A stretch of DNA of 21,929 nucleotides from UBA6168 sp964423205 (lineage in GTDB: Bacteria > Bacteroidota > Bacteroidia > Chitinophagales > Saprospiraceae). The stretch lies in assembly GCA_964423205.1 (NCBI GenBank), contig CAYRDX010000065.1, positions 1-21,929 of the forward strand, in the 5' to 3' direction. A program made the translations under genes and the position numbers. Positions 7,549-15,181 of the stretch are shown here, piece after piece; positions within the stretch are counted from its first letter, which is position 1, and each line of letters begins with the position of its first letter. The notes below the pieces were generated by a model, which was not told the DNA's origin, made no database searches, and saw only the letters and a program-made list of their open reading frames with translations.

Positions 7549-8215
7549 GTTTGAATTTTTTTATCAGTTCAATATCTTTTAATCCGGGTTCTGTTTCAAA
7601 CCTGCTGTTGATATCAATACCCACCATTCCTTGGGATTCGAGCCAGCCTAAATTCTGTTCATTCTGAAAAAATGTCGCATGCTCCGGACCTATTCCGCCA
7701 CTCAACAGGAACGGCTTCCTGGACCGATGCCCTTCGAGAAGATTCCAGTCGAAGCCGACTCCATTCCCCCCTCTTCCTGCACCCTTTGCATCAAAAAGAA
7801 ACTTGTTACAGACTTTTTCATAAGGTATCGTCTCATCGAAACTAAAGTCTGCATTAACAGGGAAAGCTTTCCACACTTCCAGTCCTTTAAGTTGCAGTGC
7901 GGCACAATCAGAAGGTTTTTCATCGCCATGCATTTGCACGATATCCAACCCCAAGAATTCAGCAGTCTTTTCAACGGTGTACACACTGCTATTGACAAAA
8001 ACACCAACTTTGGGGATTATTGGCATTAGCTCCGAAATCCAGTTCAGCTCATCTGGAACTATTGCATCCAAACCCATTTGGTTGAGTGTCAACTTTAACC
8101 CACCAATATACCGTGGGGACTTTTCATAAAAGATAAAACCCAGATAATCCGGATTCAGATTCATAACCTGATGGACATTACTCTGATGTTTTAATCCGCA
8201 AACTTTGATCTTCAT
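7532..8215 (-). CDS. trpF: Phosphoribosylanthranilate isomerase
   Basis: The 227-residue TIM-barrel enzyme catalyses the Amadori rearrangement of phosphoribosylanthranilate to CdRP. Visible features are KVCGL with the catalytic Cys6, VQMHGDE at 93-99, FDAKGAGRGG with Asp142 in the phosphate region, LSGGIGPEHA at 171-180 and GIDINSRFE with the catalytic Asp201. Length is slightly above the ~200 typical, through an insertion around residues 45-65. It overlaps trpC by 4 bp and trpB by 17 bp inside the operon. It is a separate gene rather than a TrpC-F fusion as in E. coli. Confidence 0.95.
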   Translation of the reverse strand: MKIKVCGLKHQSNVHQVMNLNPDYLGFIFYEKSPRYIGGLKLTLNQMGLDAIVPDELNWISELMPIIPKVGVFVNSSVYTVEKTAEFLGLDIVQMHGDEKPSDCAALQLKGLEVWKAFPVNADFSFDETIPYEKVCNKFLFDAKGAGRGGNGVGFDWNLLEGHRSRKPFLLSGGIGPEHATFFQNEQNLGWLESQGMVGIDINSRFETEPGLKDIELIKKFKHELYA

Positions 8216-9030
8216 CCTTCACTTATTTTCAATTCCTTTCCACCCTGGGCACTTAACTCCTCAACAAATCTGCGACACGCTTGGACCGGGTTTTCAGTTT
8301 TCATAAAATTTTCACCGATCAGAAATCCGCTGAATCCGGCTTTCCGTAAGTCCAGAATGGTTTCCGGCGAACTCAATCCCGACTCTGAAATTTTTACAAA
8401 CTCATCCGGTATCTGTTGGCTGAGTTCATAAGAGCGGTTAACATCCATGCTGAAATCTGTCAGGTTTCTGTTATTGACTCCAACCGCATTGACTGCCTCA
8501 CAGATGTATTCCAATTCAGACTCATTGTGAATTTCCAATAATACTTCCAGTCCCAAAGAACGGGCCAGCCCTGCCAGTGCTTGACTCTCTTTGACCTTTA
8601 GCGCTGCCGCAATCAGCAAGATGACATCTGCCCCGATGCTCTTCGCTTCCAGAACCTGATACTCACTGATGGTGAAATCTTTTCTCAGAATCGGTATTTC
8701 ACAAACCGCACGAGCGGCAACCAAATCCTCCGATTTCCCTCCAAAAAAATGAGTGTCGGTCAATACTGAAACTGCTGAAACTCCTGCATCTGCATATCCC
8801 TTTACCACTTCCTCAACAAAAGAATGATTGTTGATGATACCTTTGGACGGAGACTGCCGTTTGTACTCAGCTATGATACCGGAACCAGAGTGATCTCTGA
8901 GAGACTGGCTCAGGCTAATGGTCTGGTGATGAAATAGTTCAGATTGCTCTAAATCTTTCAAACTAACCTTGAGCTCCTGCTTCTCAACTTCAACCTTTTT
9001 GTGTGCTATTATTTTTTCGAGAATGTTCAT
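8212..9030 (-). CDS. trpC: Indole-3-glycerol phosphate synthase
   Basis: The 272-residue TIM-barrel enzyme closes the indole ring, converting CdRP to indole-3-glycerol phosphate with loss of CO2. The key sequence IIAEYKRQSPSKG places Glu55, Lys57 and Ser60-Pro-Ser-Lys. LRKDFTI, GVNNRNLTDF, ISESGL and GFLIGENFM follow in the expected order. Length agrees with monofunctional enzymes. It shares a 4-bp overlap with trpF. Upstream, a 193-bp gap containing a palindromic repeat separates it from trpD, the largest spacing inside the operon. Confidence 0.96.
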   Translation of the reverse strand: MNILEKIIAHKKVEVEKQELKVSLKDLEQSELFHHQTISLSQSLRDHSGSGIIAEYKRQSPSKGIINNHSFVEEVVKGYADAGVSAVSVLTDTHFFGGKSEDLVAARAVCEIPILRKDFTISEYQVLEAKSIGADVILLIAAALKVKESQALAGLARSLGLEVLLEIHNESELEYICEAVNAVGVNNRNLTDFSMDVNRSYELSQQIPDEFVKISESGLSSPETILDLRKAGFSGFLIGENFMKTENPVQACRRFVEELSAQGGKELKISEG

Positions 9031-9044
9031 TCCTGTTTTTTTTT

Positions 9045-9147
9045 AACCACGGAGGCCTTAAGGAGTTTATTTACCACGGAGGCACCGAGAGCACTAAGAA
9101 CCACAGAGAAACTCCGTGAACCTCCGTTTCTCCGTGCCTCCGTGGTT
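9045..9147. repeat. Palindromic intergenic repeat within the trp operon
   Basis: AACCACGGAGGC at 9045 and GCCTCCGTGGTT at 9136-9147 are perfect inverted ends, adjoined by T-rich and A-rich flanks. A second copy of the arm at 9073 (ACCACGGAGGCACCGAGA) pairs with TCTCCGTGCCTCCGTGGT with one mismatch. The loop carries CACAGAGAAACTCCGTG. The resulting RNA hairpin would sit between trpD and trpC. No coding sequence is seen in 9031-9223. Confidence 0.8.
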
Positions 9148-9223
9148 CAAAAAAAACGTTTTAGTTTTCAATGGTTAATCCAAACAATAGTTGAATTTTT
9201 TTTACCTTTTGCCTTTTTACTTT

Positions 9224-10210
9224 TTAATTGTTCAGCAATTTCTTCAGTGCTCCCAATGCCGCTCCGCTTTCCAAAGATTCGTTTGCCTTGGCAATACTAT
9301 CCTCCAGGGTTTCTTCCGGGAAAATGCAATTCAATGCCACAGCTGCATTGGCAACCACTACCCTGTTTTGAGCCTTCGTGCCATTGCCTTCCAGGACATC
9401 CATAAAAATCCTGGCATTGGCTTCAATGGTGCTTCCCCCGGAAAGGTCTTCTTCGTTCAGACATCCACCAAACAAGTCGGGTTGAAGCGTGGTTTCACCT
9501 TCATTGCTGATACATTTTGCAGAAGCAGTCAGCGACAATTCATCGTATCCACCCATGGTATGCAAAACCTTAAACCTGCGGCCGGTTGGCTGAAGCAAAT
9601 ACGCATACAACCTTTGCAGTTCCAGGTTAAACACCCCGGTCATCTGACAGTCCGGAAAAGCGGGGTTCACCAATGGGCCGAGCATATTGAAAAAAGTCTT
9701 TACACCAAGAGCCCGTCTGACTGGTCCTACGTTTTTTAAGGCGGGATGAAACAAGGGTGCATGCAAGAAACAAATTCCCGCTTCATCGAGCTCCCTCCTC
9801 AATATGGAAGCTTCATTTTTGAATCTGTAACCCAAAGCCTCCAGCACATTTGAAGAACCGCAAACCGAAGAAACCCCGTAGTTGCCGTGCTTCACCACCT
9901 TAACTCCTGCACCTGCAACCACAAAACTCGCAAGGGTGGAAATGTTGAAAGTGTTCTTGCCGTCGCCACCGGTTCCACAGAGGTCAATGGTTTCAAAATC
10001 GCTGACATCCAGACGGATGCACAAGTCGAGCAGTGCCTGGCGAAAACCGTCGAGTTCCTCCACGGAAATATTCCGCATCAGGTAAACAGTCAGAAAGGCA
10101 GCGATTTGTGCCTCATTGGCTTCACCTTTGGTTATTGAAGTGAGGGTTTCATAAGCCTCTTCCTTCGTCAATCGCTGATGCTCAAAAAGCTTGTTGAGTA
10201 TATTTTTCAT
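9224..10210 (-). CDS. trpD: Anthranilate phosphoribosyltransferase
   Basis: The 328-residue protein transfers phosphoribose from PRPP to anthranilate. The PRPP/Mg site GTGGDG is at 79-84 and NISTLASFVVAG at 89-100; KHGN at 107-110 and GVKTFFNMLGPLVNP are characteristic of the family. Length is normal for the stand-alone enzyme, without the TrpG fusion found in E. coli. It begins 25 bp after trpG. The annotated start at 10210 gives a typical helical N-terminus (MKNILNKLFE). Confidence 0.96.
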   Translation of the reverse strand: MKNILNKLFEHQRLTKEEAYETLTSITKGEANEAQIAAFLTVYLMRNISVEELDGFRQALLDLCIRLDVSDFETIDLCGTGGDGKNTFNISTLASFVVAGAGVKVVKHGNYGVSSVCGSSNVLEALGYRFKNEASILRRELDEAGICFLHAPLFHPALKNVGPVRRALGVKTFFNMLGPLVNPAFPDCQMTGVFNLELQRLYAYLLQPTGRRFKVLHTMGGYDELSLTASAKCISNEGETTLQPDLFGGCLNEEDLSGGSTIEANARIFMDVLEGNGTKAQNRVVVANAAVALNCIFPEETLEDSIAKANESLESGAALGALKKLLNN

Positions 10211-10235
10211 AAAATGATGTTTTCAAAAATGAACA

Positions 10236-10805
10236 TTAGGACTGCAGCCAGTTCTTTATCATCAACCGGCCGTATTCTGTCAAGACACTTTCCGGATGAA
10301 ACTGAACTCCCCGCAGGTCATAACTTTTATGCGAAAGGCCCATGATCTGCCCCTCTTCATCTTCACAGGTAATGTCAAAACAGGCGGGAAGGTCTTTTTT
10401 GGATACCACCCAGGAATGGTACCGGCCTGCCGCAAAAGTCTCTGGCAGCTCATGGAATAGTGGTTCATTCTGTTTTTGAACATGGATTGGGGTAGCAACT
10501 CCATGGAACACTGCACTCAGGTTTTCGAGCTGTCCGCCAAATACTTCGCCAATAGCCTGTAATCCGAGGCAAACTCCAAGTATGCTTTTTTCCGGAGCCA
10601 ATTCTTTGATGATTTGGCATAAAACACCTGAATCCTTTGGAAGCCCAGGACCTGGCGAAAGCAGTATCTTATCAAAACCTCTTGCCTCTTCAGTATCAAT
10701 CTCATCATTGCGGAAAACCATTGGTCTTTTTCCGCTTAACTCCTCCACGTATTGTACAAGGTTATAGGTGAAGGAATCGTAGTTGTCGAGAATCAAAATG
10801 TTCAT
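10236..10805 (-). CDS. trpG: Anthranilate synthase glutamine amidotransferase subunit
   Basis: The 189-residue class I glutamine amidotransferase supplies ammonia to TrpE. The catalytic triad is clear: Cys79 in GVCLGLQAIG, and His170 and Glu172 in FHPES. The oxyanion region PGPG is at 51-54. The N-terminus ILILDNYDSFTYNL is typical of TrpG/PabA. Its position directly after trpE (13-bp gap) indicates the anthranilate synthase subunit, although such proteins can also serve aminodeoxychorismate synthase. Confidence 0.95.
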   Translation of the reverse strand: MNILILDNYDSFTYNLVQYVEELSGKRPMVFRNDEIDTEEARGFDKILLSPGPGLPKDSGVLCQIIKELAPEKSILGVCLGLQAIGEVFGGQLENLSAVFHGVATPIHVQKQNEPLFHELPETFAAGRYHSWVVSKKDLPACFDITCEDEEGQIMGLSHKSYDLRGVQFHPESVLTEYGRLMIKNWLQS

Positions 10806-10818
10806 GACTGGCTTCTGA

Positions 10819-12285
10819 TTATTTATTTATTTGAGCGTTTTTACCAATACCGGAACCAATTTTTTCGGCCTGTGCAATAGCACGACGAAGGGCACCGATT
10901 TTGTGAAATACCTCGTTAAGTTCCTTTTCCTCATCTGATGATTTCACAATACCTGCCCCGGCCTGATAGTGTAAAACGTTGTTTTTGCTCAGGAAACTTC
11001 GAATGAGGATAGCGTGATTGGTGCCGCCATCGAAGGTGAAAAAACCCACACAACCACCGTAGTAGCCGCGCTGGGATGGTTCAATTTCATCAATCAGTTG
11101 CATAGCCCTGTATTTTGGGGCACCTGATAAAGTACCAGCCGGGAAGGTTTCGGCAAGCAATCGAACTGCCGGAATTTCCTCCGGTAAATCGCCGGATACT
11201 TCTGAAACGAGGTGAATGACATGACTAAAGAACTGCACCTCCCGGTAATTCTCCACCTTTACGTTGCGACACAGCCGGTTCAGGTCATTTCGAGCGAGGT
11301 CCACGAGCATCACATGTTCTGCATTTTCCTTGGGGTCGGCCACCAGTGATTCTGCAGATTGGCGGTCTGAAAGATCGTCACCGGTTCTGGGGAAAGTTCC
11401 CGCAATGGGATTAATGAAAGCTTTTCGCTGTGCAGTCCCGCCTTTGCATTGCACCTTCAATCGCACCTGCGCTTCGGGTGAAGAACCGAAAATTTTATAA
11501 CCACCGTAGTCATAGTAAAAGAGGTAGGGCGAAGGATTAACCGAACGCAGGGCACGGTACACGTTGAAGTCGTCGCCCTGAAACTGCTGGGCAAACTGCC
11601 TGGATAGTACAATCTGAAACACGTCACCCTTCTGGCAATGGTTCTTGCCCATTGAAACCATCGCCTTGAACTCATCATCACCCATATTGGTTTGCTCATC
11701 ACCCTGAGTGCGGAAAGGGAAATAAGGTACTGGTGCTACTTGCAACAGGTTTTCCAATTCCTGCATACAACTTTTTTCGCCTTCGAGTACGTTTTCCACC
11801 ACAGCCATTTGGTTGTTGAAATGATTCACGGCAATGATAAATGCAGGGAGATGGTACCTTATCTCGGGTGTGTTTCTGGCGCTTTTGGCTCTTTTTGAAA
11901 ATTGGATTTTCTCGAAATACTGGACAGCATCGTAGTTGCTATAACCAAAAATGCCATTGAGTTTCGGCACTTTGGGGTCCTCATACTGTAAATCAAACCG
12001 GGAGAAAAATGACTCCAGACCAGCCACAATTTCTTCCCTGCCACCCGCCTGGCGTTTGCTGAACGGCTTGCCAGGCAATGACTCAGAAATGACACCTTCT
12101 TCAACTTTGAATTCTGCCAAGGAATCCAGACAAATAAAAGAAATGCTGTTTTCATTGCCGTGGTAGTCGGAAGACTCGAGCAACAATGCGCCCGGATACC
12201 GGTCACGCAATCGCAAATAAAGACTCACTGGTGTGACTGTGTCGGCAAGAAGGGTCTTGGATATTACGGTTATTTTAATCATCAT
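10819..12285 (-). CDS. trpE: Anthranilate synthase component I
   Basis: The 488-residue chorismate-using enzyme makes anthranilate, the committed step to tryptophan. The N-terminal LLLES at 34-38 corresponds to the Trp feedback-inhibition site known from other TrpE proteins. The catalytic half includes DVFQIVLSRQF, NPSPYLFYYDYGG, PIAGTFPRTG, LAETFPAGTLSGAPKYRAM and YGGCVGFFTFDGG. These distinguish it from a PabB-only enzyme together with its operon context. It is the first structural gene of the trp operon; the ATG at 12285 follows the attenuator hairpin by about 18 bp. A second ATG directly adjoins it, so the true start may be one codon later. Confidence 0.96.
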   Translation of the reverse strand: MMIKITVISKTLLADTVTPVSLYLRLRDRYPGALLLESSDYHGNENSISFICLDSLAEFKVEEGVISESLPGKPFSKRQAGGREEIVAGLESFFSRFDLQYEDPKVPKLNGIFGYSNYDAVQYFEKIQFSKRAKSARNTPEIRYHLPAFIIAVNHFNNQMAVVENVLEGEKSCMQELENLLQVAPVPYFPFRTQGDEQTNMGDDEFKAMVSMGKNHCQKGDVFQIVLSRQFAQQFQGDDFNVYRALRSVNPSPYLFYYDYGGYKIFGSSPEAQVRLKVQCKGGTAQRKAFINPIAGTFPRTGDDLSDRQSAESLVADPKENAEHVMLVDLARNDLNRLCRNVKVENYREVQFFSHVIHLVSEVSGDLPEEIPAVRLLAETFPAGTLSGAPKYRAMQLIDEIEPSQRGYYGGCVGFFTFDGGTNHAILIRSFLSKNNVLHYQAGAGIVKSSDEEKELNEVFHKIGALRRAIAQAEKIGSGIGKNAQINK

Positions 12286-12303
12286 TCTGAAAAGTGGTAC
12301 ATG

Positions 12304-12337
12304 AAAAAAGGCCTGCCGTGAAACACGACAGGCCTTT
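12304..12337 (-). terminator. Intrinsic terminator of the trp attenuator
   Basis: On the minus strand AAAGGCCTGTCGTG is followed by loop TTT and CACGGCAGGCCTTT, with further T residues. Allowing one G-U pair, the stem is ~14 bp and ends in a U run. It lies between the leader peptide stop (12357) and the trpE ATG (12285), the position expected for an attenuator. Confidence 0.9.
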
Positions 12338-12356
12338 CTGAATTTTTTTTTACATA

Positions 12357-12458
12357 TCAGCAGGCATGCAGCTCTTCACGGAATTTGAGTTCCATAAATT
12401 GCCACCACCACCAATTGTTGGTGTTCCTGAAAGTCTGATATGTGGTGTTTATTTTCAT
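12357..12458 (-). CDS. trpL: trp operon leader peptide (four tandem Trp codons)
   Basis: A 33-codon ORF begins with ATG at 12458 and ends with TGA at 12357. Residues 16-19 are four consecutive tryptophans (TGG codons at 12402-12413), a run that is very unlikely by chance. The sequence begins MKINTTYQTF and ends REELHAC. It lies ~30 bp downstream of a good Bacteroidota promoter and upstream of an intrinsic terminator and trpE. Established trp attenuation works by ribosome stalling at leader Trp codons when charged tRNA-Trp is low, so the terminator cannot form. The leader has no evident function other than as a sensor of charged tRNA-Trp. Its length is longer than the E. coli 14-residue leader. 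Confidence 0.9.
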   Translation of the reverse strand: MKINTTYQTFRNTNNWWWWQFMELKFREELHAC

Positions 12459-12488
12459 AAGAGATAACACAAGAAAAATTGCGTCCGG

Positions 12489-12521
12489 CAAATAAAAGGC
12501 ATATTCGGGTGGAAAGTCAAA
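12489..12521 (-). promoter_or_regulatory. trp operon promoter
   Basis: On the minus strand TTTG (12518-12521) is followed after 21 bp by TTTATTTG (12489-12496). This fits the Bacteroidota -33 TTTG / -7 TAnnTTTG consensus with one mismatch in the -7 box. Transcription would begin a few bases downstream, giving ~25 nt before the leader peptide ATG at 12458. The -33 element overlaps the palindrome GTCAAATTTGAC. Confidence 0.65.
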
Positions 12522-12527
12522 TTTGAC
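12516..12527. promoter_or_regulatory. Palindrome over the trp -33 element
   Basis: GTCAAATTTGAC is a perfect 12-bp palindrome overlapping the -33 box. It could be an operator for a dimeric regulator, but one AT-rich 12-mer may also arise by chance. Confidence 0.25.
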
Positions 12528-12656
12528 AGCCTTTTTTTTAGAAAAATTTCTATTTGTCGGAGGAATTAACCCGTTTGTGTTACAATCAATGGTGAATCAA
12601 CTTACAGAAAAACCTCCAACAGCATTGAATAAAGGTATGATGTGCTCTGTGGTTCT

Positions 12657-12680
12657 CAGCGTTTTCTCAGTGAAACGCTG
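12657..12680. repeat. Small hairpin / degenerate palindromic repeat
   Basis: CAGCGTTT and AAACGCTG form an 8-bp perfect stem. Adjacent CTCTGTGGTTCTCAG matches, in reverse, AGAACCACAGAG inside the trpC-trpD repeat, so it looks like a remnant of the same family. The rest of 12530-12728 shows no gene; the hairpin may terminate the ABC-F transcript, though no U run follows. Confidence 0.45.
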
Positions 12681-12728
12681 CATTCCCTCGCTTTGAACAG
12701 AAATTGACCCAAACTACTCATTCGCAAA

Positions 12729-14645
12729 TCAGGAGTGCCGGTCTAAGACTTCCTGGGCTTCTATCCACTCGTGCATGGCTGATTCCAAATCTGCCTGCGC
12801 CTGGCTGTGTTTTTTCAATATTTCGGTGTGATTGGGTTTGGTAAAAAAACCGGGGTCTGCCATTTTCGCCTCGAATTCTGCAATGCTTTTTTCCAATTGA
12901 TGAACCTTCTTTTCTGCATGCTGAACCTGCCGCTGCAGCTTTTTTCTTTCCTCAAAACTCAGTGCACCGCCGCCGCCGCTACTACTGCCACTGCCACTGC
13001 CACTGCCACTGCTCCTCTCCACCTGGCGCATATTGTCCATTTTCCGTTTATTGAGGAAATAGTTGACGTCGCCGAGGTAGGTAAATAACTTTCTTTCTCT
13101 GAATTCAATGGTTTTTTCAGTCAAATCTGACAGGAAATCACGGTCGTGCGAAACTACTATCAGCGTTCCGGAGTAATCCAGCAGTGCTGCTTTAAGAACC
13201 TCCTTTGAAAGCATATCGAGGTGGTTGGTCGGTTCGTCCAACACGAGGAAGTTGATGGGTTTCAGCAATAAGCAGGCAAGTGCGAGGCGTGCACGCTCAC
13301 CGCCTGAGAGGACGGATACTTTTTTATCCTGGTCTTCACCAGAGAACAGGAAGGCACCCAAAATAGAGCGCAGTTTAGTCCGAAGTTCGGGTGGTGAATG
13401 CAACTCCATCGTCTGTAAGAGTGTCAATTTTGGGTCGAGCGTCTCGGCCTGATTCTGGGCATAATAACCAATAAGAACATTGTGGCCAACATTGACAACG
13501 CCCTCAGTGGGAGCCAGTTGGTTGATTAATACTTTAGCAAGGGTAGTTTTGCCCATTCCGTTTTGACCAACAAAGGCCATCCGCTCCCCCCTGTCTATTT
13601 TAAATTCAACATCTTTGAGGACAGCTAATTTGCCATAACTTTTACTCAAACCATTGGTCTGCAAAACCACCTGACCGGAGCGCGGTGGCTCCGGAAAACG
13701 TATGTTCATCACGGCCGTGTCTTCATCCTCAATCTCGATGCGCTCAATCTTATCCAGTTTCTTTTGCATGGATTGGGCAAGGCTGGTCTTGGTGGCTTTT
13801 GCCATGAAACGCTTGATGGTGCGTTCCATTTGGGCAATGACTTTTTGCTGATTGTCCATAGCAGCCATCATCTTTTCACGGCGCTCTTCCCTCATTTCCA
13901 TATAGCTGCTGTAATTCGCCTTGTAATCGTAAACGGCACCCAACTCAATTTCAACCGTTCTTTTGGTCACATTGTCGAGGAACATTTTGTCGTGGGAAAC
14001 GATTACGACTGAGCCTTCGTAATCTTTTAGAAACTCCTCAAGCCAGATGATGCTTTCGATATCGAGGTGGTTGGTAGGCTCGTCGAGCAGCAGATAATCA
14101 GGATGCCGGAGAAGCATTTTGGCGAGTTCGATGCGCATTTGCCACCCTCCGCTGAACTCGCTTGTCGGTCTTTCGAAATCACTATCCTTAAATCCAAGTC
14201 CCTTGAGCACTCTTTCCGCCTCAGCCTGGATATTTCCGCCTCCAAGGAGATGAAAGCGATGCTCAAGGTCTGCCAGTTCATTAAGTATATGCGTATAACT
14301 CTCACTATCATAATCAGTCCGGTGTGAAAGTTCTTCATGGATTTTCTCCAGTCGCTTTTCCATCTCCTTTGCCTCATCAAAAGCTGTCAGGGTTTCCTGA
14401 ATGACTGTTTTTCCGTGTTTCAGCTTTAGCTCCTGATGCAGAAAACCAATAGTGCTGTTTGTCGGGCGGGTAACTGTTCCTTCGTCAGGACTCTGCTCAC
14501 CAGCGATGATGCGCAACAGTGTTGTTTTGCCTGCGCCATTTCTTCCAACCAAGCCAATACGCTCCCGGTCAGTTACAACAAATGTGATGCGGTCGAGTAG
14601 TATTCTGTCGCCGTATTGCAGGTAAATGTTGGAAGCTGTCAGCAT
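12729..14645 (-). CDS. ABC-F family ATP-binding protein (Uup/YkpA-like)
   Basis: The 638-residue protein has two ATP-binding cassettes and no membrane domain, the ABC-F layout; members act on the ribosome in translation. Cassette 1 has Walker A GRNGAGKTT (34-42), signature FSGGWQMRIELAKM and Walker B LLLDEPTNHLD; cassette 2 has GQNGMGKTT, LSGGERARLALA and FLVLDEPTNHLD. The interdomain linker contains KATKTSLAQSMQKKLDKIER. A C-terminal coiled-coil (KKLQRQVQHAEKKVHQLEKS) follows a Gly/Ser-rich stretch. I start it at 14645 (MLTASNIYLQYGD): an in-frame ATG at 14753 adds 36 unrelated residues and lies upstream of the probable promoter. Which subfamily it belongs to, and whether it affects antibiotic resistance, cannot be told. 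Confidence 0.93.
   Translation of the reverse strand: MLTASNIYLQYGDRILLDRITFVVTDRERIGLVGRNGAGKTTLLRIIAGEQSPDEGTVTRPTNSTIGFLHQELKLKHGKTVIQETLTAFDEAKEMEKRLEKIHEELSHRTDYDSESYTHILNELADLEHRFHLLGGGNIQAEAERVLKGLGFKDSDFERPTSEFSGGWQMRIELAKMLLRHPDYLLLDEPTNHLDIESIIWLEEFLKDYEGSVVIVSHDKMFLDNVTKRTVEIELGAVYDYKANYSSYMEMREERREKMMAAMDNQQKVIAQMERTIKRFMAKATKTSLAQSMQKKLDKIERIEIEDEDTAVMNIRFPEPPRSGQVVLQTNGLSKSYGKLAVLKDVEFKIDRGERMAFVGQNGMGKTTLAKVLINQLAPTEGVVNVGHNVLIGYYAQNQAETLDPKLTLLQTMELHSPPELRTKLRSILGAFLFSGEDQDKKVSVLSGGERARLALACLLLKPINFLVLDEPTNHLDMLSKEVLKAALLDYSGTLIVVSHDRDFLSDLTEKTIEFRERKLFTYLGDVNYFLNKRKMDNMRQVERSSGSGSGSGSSSGGGGALSFEERKKLQRQVQHAEKKVHQLEKSIAEFEAKMADPGFFTKPNHTEILKKHSQAQADLESAMHEWIEAQEVLDRHS
12967..13012. 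repeat. Simple repeat encoding a Gly/Ser linker
   Basis: The plus strand shows CCGCCGCCGCCG then CTACTA and tandem CTGCCA units. Read on the minus strand it encodes alternating Ser-Gly then Gly-Gly-Gly-Gly within the ABC-F protein, between the second cassette and the C-terminal coiled-coil. Such tracts readily change length in-frame. Confidence 0.85.
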
Positions 14646-14677
14646 ATCGAAAGCACAAAGGTCAACTAAAAGGAGGG

Positions 14678-14685
14678 CAAAGGTA
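14678..14685 (-). promoter_or_regulatory. Putative -7 box of the ABC-F gene
   Basis: TACCTTTG on the minus strand matches TAnnTTTG exactly, 33 bp upstream of the ATG at 14645. It supports that start over the ATG at 14753. Confidence 0.5.
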
Positions 14686-14815
14686 GGTGAAATTGGAAAA
14701 GCCAATTCAATTGGCCTGAAAGAAGTTTTCCTGTGGCCAACTAAGTGATTCAAATTCTTTCACACTAAGATGTCGATGACTCCTAATCTTTCAGTGATAA
14801 ACCTCCGCTTCTTCT

Positions 14816-14852
14816 GTCCACGAGGATTCGGGACAGGATTTGCAACCGGAAC
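14816..14852 (+). repeat. Cassette left-end sequence, copy A
   Basis: GTCCACGAGGATTCGGGA begins a 37-bp sequence ending GCAACCGGAAC. It matches 16953-16989 with two differences. The first 18 bases recur in reverse orientation at 15106-15123. Confidence 0.85.
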
Positions 14853-15167
14853 TACGACGCACTTCACGAAAAGCCCGCATCTCTAACCCTGCAATGGCAG
14901 CTCGGCCCAACCGGTTTAAGCATCAAAACATCCAACAGCCCTGTGCCTTCGATGTGGTTCGATGTACTGCTGTAAAACTAAAGTTCCGGCCACTTCACCA
15001 ATCCTGCATGAACGGATACACAATTATATTGTTGATGCTGTTTTTTTTTTTTGATGCCGTCGAGGCAGGGAATGTCGCTTGATGCGAAGGCGCAGAAGTG
15101 CCGGTTCCCGAATCCTCGTGGACGACAGCAGCAGGCTGAATTAAATGGAAAACCGAGGGCCAGTGGG
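14839..15167 (+). repeat. ~328-bp direct repeat, copy 1
   Basis: This block is nearly identical to 15834-16159, with four substitutions noted and 12 T instead of 9 in a poly-T run. It contains an open tail of 45 codons ending SMWFDVLL, and a 24-codon ORF at 15008-15082 starting MNGYTIILLMLFFF that resembles a signal peptide. No complete gene is recognisable. The two copies flank the DUF433/DUF5615 pair. Confidence 0.9.
15106..15123 (-). repeat. Inverted 18-bp motif, copy B (right end)
   Basis: TCCCGAATCCTCGTGGAC is the exact reverse complement of the motif at 14816-14833. It is part of a longer right-end sequence (about 15078-15167) shared with 16070-16159 and, more divergently, 17668-17757. 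Confidence 0.85.
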
Positions 15168-15181
15168 GTTGTGGAAAGCAT

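Noticed and set aside
9191..9739. 182-residue plus-strand ORF opposite trpD
   Set aside because: It is antisense to a clear trpD coding region and has no domain features.
11264..12206. Several ORFs overlapping trpE on both strands
   Set aside because: All are out-of-frame or antisense shadows of trpE.
14646..14753. In-frame N-terminal extension of the ABC-F gene from ATG 14753
   Set aside because: The 36 extra residues do not resemble the family and the TACCTTTG -7 box at 14678-14685 lies inside them; the start at 14645 fits the domain.
14840..15082. 80-residue ORF in repeat copy 1 (and its twin at 15835-16074) as a gene
   Set aside because: It is read through non-coding-looking sequence in a frame different from the better 58-residue ORF and has no recognisable domain.
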